From: Cephalothrix simula
Taxonomy: Eukaryota > Nemertea > Palaeonemertea > Archinemertea > Cephalotrichidae
DNA length: 10,794 nucleotides
Reading direction: 5' to 3'
Assembly: GCA_035591015.1 (NCBI GenBank)
Contig: JAXIUW010215619.1
Span: 1-10,794 of the forward strand
Part shown: positions 7,234 to 10,794 of the stretch, one piece after another
Numbering within the stretch: position 1 is the stretch's first letter
Layout of the letters: every line of letters starts with the position of its first letter
Made by a program: the position numbers and the translations under genes
The notes under the pieces: generated by a model
What the model was told of the DNA's origin: nothing
Seen by the model: only the letters and a program-made list of their open reading frames with translations
Database searches by the model: none

Positions 7234-7404
7234 ATGCCGAATCATAAATGTTGGAAAATATTGAAAGAAGTTCAGGATGATTGGACTTTTGACTATTTTG
7301 GAAAAAAAGCGAATATCAAAAAGCGATATTTTGGTGAGGAAAATTCAAATTTTTCTTCGATATTTATGTTAGAGTTATTGCATGGCTTTTTGGGGGCCAT
7401 ATAA
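7234..7404 (+). CDS. Small isolated open frame, possible exon
   Basis: ATG at 7234 opens 56 codons to TAA at 7402-7404. The first part (MPNHKCWKILKEVQDDWTF, then DYFGKKANIKKRYF) is charged and protein-like. The part after residue 34 overlaps the inverted repeat at 7380-7475 and looks less so. A donor-like G/GTGAGG at 7334 would end a first exon at 7333 in phase 1. An in-frame TGA lies just before the ATG, and there is no nearby acceptor. No family recognised; chance is a real possibility at this length. Confidence 0.2.
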   Translation: MPNHKCWKILKEVQDDWTFDYFGKKANIKKRYFGEENSNFSSIFMLELLHGFLGAI

Positions 7405-7475
7405 GGCAGTTGGGCACGATTGGTGGCATCCTCGAGGACGCTATACTACCTCGTATGGCACCCAAAAAACCATGC
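7380..7475. repeat. Inverted repeat, 27-bp arms
   Basis: The left arm (7380-7406) contains GCATGGCTTTTTGGGGGCCA. The right arm (7449-7475) contains TGGCACCCAAAAAACCATGC. About 23 of 27 positions pair. The 42-base spacer holds the palindrome TCCTCGAGGA. It is GC-richer than its flanks, which suggests an inserted element or structured RNA gene. Confidence 0.7.
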
Positions 7476-7847
7476 TATTTTAACATGCTACATGTAAATT
7501 GAAACTGTTTGCCCGCTTTTAAATCTGCCAAATAGGTAAACGTTTTATAATGTTTGTTAATGCATCGAAATAATTAACTTCGGCTGTATTATAACCCAAT
7601 GAAATAAACCATAGAATTATTTGCAGAAAGCACTACGCAAAATTTCATGATTGTGAAAATTTCAGTTCCGGAACACTTTGCATAATGTTGTAAATTCGAT
7701 CATAGATTCTGTTTCAATAGAAATTATAGAGTTTTAAACTTTTAAACTCTTAAATTAATGTTTACAGTGACAATAAATTTAATACAGATGTTTTGTTATT
7801 GAAATACAATACTATATGTAGTACGCTACATGTACATACACTGTTAG
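7476..7847. other. AT-rich DNA, nothing recognised
   Basis: No open frame of note, no strong repeat and no RNA gene were found. ATTATAGAGTTTTAAACTTTT near 7724 contains a short palindrome only. Confidence 0.4.
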
Positions 7848-8170
7848 AACGCGCCCCGAAGACGCTTCAAGGACGTTCGAAGAACGCTAGAAGGAAATAT
7901 CAACAAACTTTTTTCCAAACTGAGTTTCCCCGTTTTCGGCATTCGAAGAGCGTCTTAAGACACTGGAAGGACGTTCCGTTGATGCTTCAAGGTCGCTAGA
8001 AGGAGGTTCTGTGGGCAAGAACGACGTTGCATCCAAACTATTCTGGAAGTACTGGAAAGAACGCTGTGATTCATTTAGGTGCTTTACATTGTCAAGACAT
8101 AGCTAAAGCAGGCGAGGACTTTGCGTAGAAGCTAGACAGACGCTCTTGCTAAGAACGCTAATATACCTTA
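7848..8170. repeat. Degenerate minisatellite, ~11-bp period
   Basis: Diverged units of AAGGACGCTNG repeat, often in exact 11-base steps near 7857-7895 (GAAGACGCTTC, AAGGACGTTCG, AAGAACGCTAG). They resume at 7945-8005 (AAGAGCGTCTT, AAGGACGTTCC, AAGGTCGCTAG) and continue with longer gaps to AAGAACGCT near 8151. Because 11 is not a multiple of three, the repeat shifts frame each unit. The 68-codon + frame at 7793-7999 is a by-product. Confidence 0.7.
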
Positions 8171-8217
8171 GCTAAGGTCGCGACACTAATGCATCTATCA
8201 AAGTCTGTCTTCACCTA

Positions 8218-8231
8218 GGGCCCCCCCCCCC
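8218..8231. repeat. GGG followed by an 11-base C tract
   Basis: Three G residues are followed by 11 consecutive C residues, then ACCGG. It is a homopolymer run and a likely place for length errors in assembly. Confidence 0.9.
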
Positions 8232-8377
8232 ACCGGTCAGAGTTAGACGGTGAACAACCGTCGCACAAAACGTCGTAATTTTGGCGTACGTTTGCCGTAC
8301 AAAAAAATACCATGGTGAATGATTGACGCATACATGCCTTTCAAAGAAGGGGTGAACAATCGTACGAGATTAGGGGG

Positions 8378-8462
8378 TAAAACGACGAATGGACGACGAA
8401 CGGTCATCCAAAACGATGACTGTACATCCAAAACGACGAACGGTCATCCAAAACGACGAATG
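8378..8462. repeat. 20-bp tandem repeat, three full units plus partial
   Basis: Three units sit head to tail at 8401-8420, 8421-8440 and 8441-8460, with consensus CGGTCATCCAAAACGACGAA. Partial units (AAAACGACGAATGG) precede them from 8380. The lack of spacers rules out CRISPR. The 62-codon minus-strand frame at 8243-8431 is produced by this region. Confidence 0.85.
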
Positions 8463-8559
8463 GTTCATTAGAGGGGGGATTAAACGGCTAATGGCTATAA
8501 ACGGCTATGGTAAATTCGCTAAATCTATAGTTTTTTTATAGATCGCATCCCAACTTCAA

Positions 8560-8715
8560 AATTACCCTACTTGAATGCATGGCCACATAAAAAACTATCA
8601 AAAAGTGACTAGAGAGGACTTTTCCAGGTTTTCTACTGATTTCGGTCAATTCCCCGACTTTTCATTTTTGGATTCCCTGAATTTTCCAGGTTTTCCACGT
8701 TGAGTGGTCACCCTG
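8560..8715 (-). mobile_element. End of a hAT-like DNA transposon (fragment)
   Basis: Read on the minus strand, the stretch begins CAGGGTGACCACT (8715 downward) and then has GGAAAACCTGGAAAA (8681-8696 on +) and CAGGGAATCC. A second copy of TTTTCCAGGTTTTC lies at 8620-8633. From memory, this CAGGG-start, GGCCAC-like and CCTGGAAAA motif set recurs in many animal genomes as the terminus of non-autonomous hAT-type elements. I could not find the opposite terminus or a target duplication, so this is a fragment or a solo end. Confidence 0.45.
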
Positions 8716-8866
8716 TTAAGTAAGGTACATCAGCGAGTGAAGTCTAATTGAGCGTTATGCAAGCCCGTTTGAGATCAATTTGTTAGGTGACAAAAGTACG
8801 TCTTTGGGCTTTGTCATTTTTATGAGGATGTTAATAGGAGGACATTAGGGAGATGCCCCGGTAATC

Positions 8867-9261
8867 CACTAGTCAAGTAACCGCAGGGGGCGGGGCGTGG
8901 TGGTGCTAGAGTTGGGATACCGGGCTATAGTGTCATAAAAAATGCCTGCCGTAGCGGGGATAATGGCTGTTAATTATGAAGTTAAAATTTTGAATATTGG
9001 TCTCAGTTTTACGACCTTTTTTGATTAGAGTTTGTCAAATATAGAACTGTTTTAGGTGATAATGTCACATAAACGCCTTTCGGATGCGAAATCCCCATCC
9101 CTATGGGTGTCGTGGGTGGGGCTAGCGGCATATAGATGTGGGGCATATCGTCTTTTACCGTTTTATATCCTCCCGCGGGGTGTGGATAACGTGCAGTTAC
9201 GACCACCACCACCTGTCCCCACCACGCCTGCCCCCTCTGCAGTGACCTTATTTGACTGGTG
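8867..9261. mobile_element. GC-rich non-autonomous element with ~40-bp TIRs
   Basis: The left end (8867-8908) has CACTAGTCAAGTAA followed by CGCAGGGGGCGGGGCGTGG. The reverse complement of the right end (about 9218-9261) has CACCAGTCAAATAA followed by TGCAGAGGGGGCAGGCGTGG. They match closely with a few bases of gap. The interior is GC-richer than its flanks and carries runs such as CACCACCACC. No transposase frame is present: the open frames at 9009-9212 (-) and 9056-9310 (+) start in or cross its boundaries. No clear target-site duplication was found, so the outer limits may be off by some bases. Family not assigned. Confidence 0.65.
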
Positions 9262-9820
9262 CATAAAGTGCAAGTGTAGAACGTATCCGTTTTTGGTATA
9301 TCATGTGTAAGACCTTTCGAAAAAATAGGTCATAAGCTCTGCATGACTATTCTTTGAGAAAAAATACTAGATATAATACATAATAAGATATGTTTTGATA
9401 CATTATAAAAGCAATAGCATGTTATGTTTAGAATTTAAAAATAATGCAGTTAGAGCAGGTTAAAGCCAAAAAATTGAATAGACTATCGGGTTTCTATTAT
9501 GTGTAAAAAATCATTTTAAAGGGATAATAATCAAAATACAGGTATTGATTTGTTATTGAAAGGTATTTTGGCACCAAGAGATAATCAGATAATACAGGGA
9601 TTATATGCTAACCCTTTTATATTTTGTCAGATCTGATCATGGTAGAATGATTTGTAAAATTTCCTCTATAGTTACGAATTGGTATTGATTTGTGTAACAG
9701 TACGACATACACGATGCTATCAATTTGCTGAGTCTATTAATGATGCTGCGGACAAAGCATCCGTATCCAAGATAACATTGTTTTGTGAATATTTTATGAG
9801 GATAAGAACAATAAATAAAA
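9262..9820. other. AT-rich DNA, no gene seen
   Basis: The only repeats are minor: GGTATTGATTTGT at about 9541 and again at about 9680, and a small inverted GACCT/AGGTC pair near 9310-9330. No RNA gene or splice-bounded open segment was found. Confidence 0.4.
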
Positions 9821-10276
9821 ATGGGGACTGAACTAATGTTTTATTCAGTTAATACCATGTTAGGATTTGGATCAACAAGATCCGTTGGTCAATCTGAGGG
9901 AACAAGTCGCAAAAGAGGAATAAAAAATCCTGGTAGGTTCGACTTTTATATGGCAGTTTTTAAAAATTATTATGTAGATACAAAAATCAACATAATGCAA
10001 AACATTTTGTTTTCTGTTGTTGGATCGCAATTTTTTGTATTCTTGATAGGAAAAAAGACGATAAGAAATGTTACACCAGCACCTACATACCTTAAAGGTG
10101 AACAAATTATTTTCTTTAAATATCGCATTTTATCAAATAGCTTTAGTGATTCTTTAGTTGCTTGTAGAGTTGTACGAGGACCTAAACTTATTGACGGGAG
10201 AAGTTCCTGCTGTAAAGGCCGTTGTTGTCAATTATTATTGTCCGCAGAATTACAAAATGATATCAAGTATTTCTAA
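9821..10276 (+). CDS. 151-codon hypothetical open frame
   Basis: This is the longest uninterrupted frame in the window, from ATG (context AAAAATGG, in-frame TAA just before) to TAA at 10274-10276. The N-terminal part is Ser/Gly/Arg-rich (SVGQSEGTSRKRGIKNPGRF). A hydrophobic stretch, ILFSVVGSQFFVFLIG, near residues 62-77 could be one membrane segment. The C-terminal part is Cys-rich (SSCCKGRCCQ). No family is recognised. A frame this long is somewhat unexpected by chance in AT-rich DNA, but two minus-strand frames are also long here. Exon-quality signals on the minus strand (10091-10212) compete directly. The C-terminal part also overlaps the edge of a decayed repeat. Confidence 0.25.
   Translation: MGTELMFYSVNTMLGFGSTRSVGQSEGTSRKRGIKNPGRFDFYMAVFKNYYVDTKINIMQNILFSVVGSQFFVFLIGKKTIRNVTPAPTYLKGEQIIFFKYRILSNSFSDSLVACRVVRGPKLIDGRSSCCKGRCCQLLLSAELQNDIKYF
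10091..10212 (-). CDS. Candidate minus-strand internal exon
   Basis: On the minus strand a CCTTTACAG acceptor (just above 10212) leads into 122 nt ending at a strong donor, AAG/GTATGT (GT at 10090-10089). Only one frame is open: it starts QELLPSISLGPRTTLQATKE, continues with SLKLFDKMRYLKK and ends IICSPLR, leaving in phase 2. It looks more like ordinary protein than the + strand frame it opposes. Beyond the donor the frame stays open for about 40 more codons, so splice use is not proved. It is not in the same frame as the neighbouring minus-strand segment at 10250-10420 and does not join it in phase by obvious sites. No family recognised. Confidence 0.3.
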
Positions 10277-10420
10277 TGTGGATTTAGCTTTCCGTTTTAG
10301 TTCAGCTGTATATGAAAATTTTGCATGAAGGCTGCTGTTTTGCTGATCCAATTCTGTTTCACGTTTTTCGCCGGAAACCTTAGTTTTAATTGCTGCTTTC
10401 ATAAAGTTTTCAAAGTCTTT
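10250..10420 (-). CDS. Candidate minus-strand exon or pseudo-exon
   Basis: From an ATTACAACAG acceptor above 10420, 56 codons are open to a TAA at 10252-10250. The first in-frame ATG (10402-10400) would give 50 residues. The peptide is strongly charged: KDFENFMKAAIKTKVSGEKR, then ETELDQQNSSLHAK and AELKRKAKSTLEILDIIL, with a helix-forming look. Its first part lies in the degenerate ~68-bp repeat, so it may be repeat-derived rather than a gene. The C-terminal end overlaps the last bases of the + strand frame ending at 10276. Function unknown. Confidence 0.27.
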   Translation of the reverse strand, partial: KDFENFMKAAIKTKVSGEKRETELDQQNSSLHAKFSYTAELKRKAKSTLEILDIIL

Positions 10421-10541
10421 CTGTTGTAATTTTCACACAGTTTGGCAGAACCATAAGCTGCTTTCACACATTTTGGCGGAAAATTTTTTTTTTCACAGAA
10501 TGTTGCAGAAGCTTCTCTGTTTTAAAGGCCGCTTTCACAAA
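10325..10541. repeat. Degenerate tandem repeat, ~65-71 bp period
   Basis: The block GCTGCTTTCA(T/C)A recurs at about 10331 (as GCTGCTGTTTTG), 10394, 10459 and 10530, steps of about 64, 65 and 71 bases. Accompanying TTTGGC(A/G)GAA and TTTCACA blocks appear between some copies. A loosely related block, TGTAAAGGCCGTTGTTGTCA, lies at 10211-10230. Read on the minus strand, the copies give successive KAA-containing peptides in different frames, so the repeat is not maintained as protein. Confidence 0.5.
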
Positions 10542-10592
10542 GATGCACAGATTTTCAATTGGGTCAAGGTTAGGAAAATATATTAAGATTCG
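10464..10592 (-). pseudogene. Decayed Tc1/mariner-type transposase fragment
   Basis: On the minus strand 10574-10545 translates to PNLDPIENLC. Tc1/mariner transposases carry PDLNPIENLW at this place, around the last catalytic Asp/Glu region. Eight of ten positions fit if D/N swaps are counted as similar. The final TGC would be a single change from TGG (Trp). The frame is open from 10592 to a TGA at 10466-10464 and continues IFVKAAFKTEKLLQHS, where a family member would have its C-terminal helix. Upstream the frame hits TGA at 10595-10593 and then TAA, and no DNAP.H motif is seen, so only a short broken remnant is present. Confidence 0.4.
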
Positions 10593-10653
10593 TCAAAAAT
10601 GTTAGCAGATTATGATTCAGCTTTTGCTCGTCTTACAATGCTCACAATCATTA

Positions 10654-10794
10654 TCATCTCCGTTCTGCTTCCTCTAATGATATCCCTGCGTGCCTCCTGA
10701 GAACCGTGTGAATGCGTTCAGTGTCCCTCTGGCGGTTAGTGTCCTCTTCGTACATGTGTAGTATAAACATAAACATGCTTGCATTCCATTTCCT
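10654..10794 (-). CDS. Candidate 3' coding end, minus strand, cut by the window edge
   Basis: The minus-strand frame is open from the window edge for 46 codons to TGA at 10656-10654. The distal part, HMYEEDTNRQRDTERIHTVL followed by RRHAGISLEEAERR, is strongly charged, uses GC-richer codons than its surroundings and looks like a helical protein end. The upstream part (KWNASMFMFI) is hydrophobic. A possible acceptor, AACCGCCAG, lies inside, before RDTERI. No polyadenylation signal is obvious just after the stop. The decayed Tc1/mariner fragment lies 60 bases further on, so it could belong to a mobile element, but no transposase motif is seen in this part. Family unknown. Confidence 0.3.
   Translation of the reverse strand, partial: RKWNASMFMFILHMYEEDTNRQRDTERIHTVLRRHAGISLEEAERR

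Noticed and set aside
7793-7999. 68-codon + open frame
   Set aside because: It is a by-product of the 11-bp minisatellite, which shifts frame with every unit.
8243-8462. CRISPR-like repeats and a 62-codon minus-strand frame
   Set aside because: The 20-bp units are contiguous with no spacers, and the open frame is a product of the tandem repeat.
9009-9310. Overlapping open frames of 67 (-) and 84 (+) codons
   Set aside because: Both cross or lie in the GC-rich TIR element. Low stop density there reflects composition.
9872-10105. 77-codon minus-strand open frame
   Set aside because: Cys/Tyr/Ile-rich, with no motif or splice support. Another minus frame and the + frame in the same place are better candidates.
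1-10794. Bacterial or phage origin with a defence system
   Set aside because: There are no long adjacent genes, Shine-Dalgarno-led frames or operon layout. Splice-like signals, satellites and MITE-like elements point to an animal genome.

Overview
The window looks like nuclear DNA of an invertebrate animal. It is AT-rich, has no compact operon-like gene packing, and its longest open frame is 151 codons. The short open stretches are often bounded by AG acceptors and GTAAG/GTATG donors, and several unrelated inverted-repeat and satellite-type families lie side by side. That style suggests a repeat-rich marine lophotrochozoan such as a bivalve mollusc; this is inference from style, not from a recognised gene. 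I see no rRNA, tRNA, CRISPR array or bacterial gene.

Layout. Bases 1-1260 are a decayed, CpG-rich tandem satellite. From 1304 to 5869 on the + strand, six exon-like segments (1304-1383, 1921-2036, 2765-2841, 5265-5372, 5568-5700, 5745-5869) can be joined with every reading phase matching. They end at a TAA followed 21 bases later by AATAAA. This is the best protein-coding candidate, probably the 3' part of a larger gene whose 5' end lies left of the window. I do not recognise the protein. Two further exon-like segments (4167-4323, 4749-4814) match each other in phase but not the main chain. The introns hold a roughly 297-bp terminal-inverted-repeat (TIR) element (3500-3796), two adjacent hairpins (2885-3032) and one copy of a dispersed repeat (4922-5065) that recurs at 6375-6518.

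Immediately after the putative 3' end there is a roughly 253-bp near-complete palindrome (5912-6164). Next come AT-rich unannotatable DNA, an isolated short open frame (7234-7404), a strong inverted repeat (7380-7475), an 11-bp-period minisatellite (about 7848-8170), a C tract, a 3 x 20 bp tandem repeat, a hAT-like element end (8560-8715) and a GC-rich element of about 395 bp with TIRs (8867-9261).

The right end (9821-10794) is ambiguous. A 151-codon + strand frame competes with exon-like minus-strand segments (10091-10212, 10250-10420, 10654-10794). Between them lie a degenerate ~68-bp repeat and a decayed minus-strand fragment that reads like the conserved PDLNPIENLW signature of Tc1/mariner transposases.

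I found no convincing new multi-gene system. The most interesting structures are the long palindrome abutting a polyadenylation-like tail, the several inverted-repeat element families, and the phase-consistent but unidentified spliced gene.
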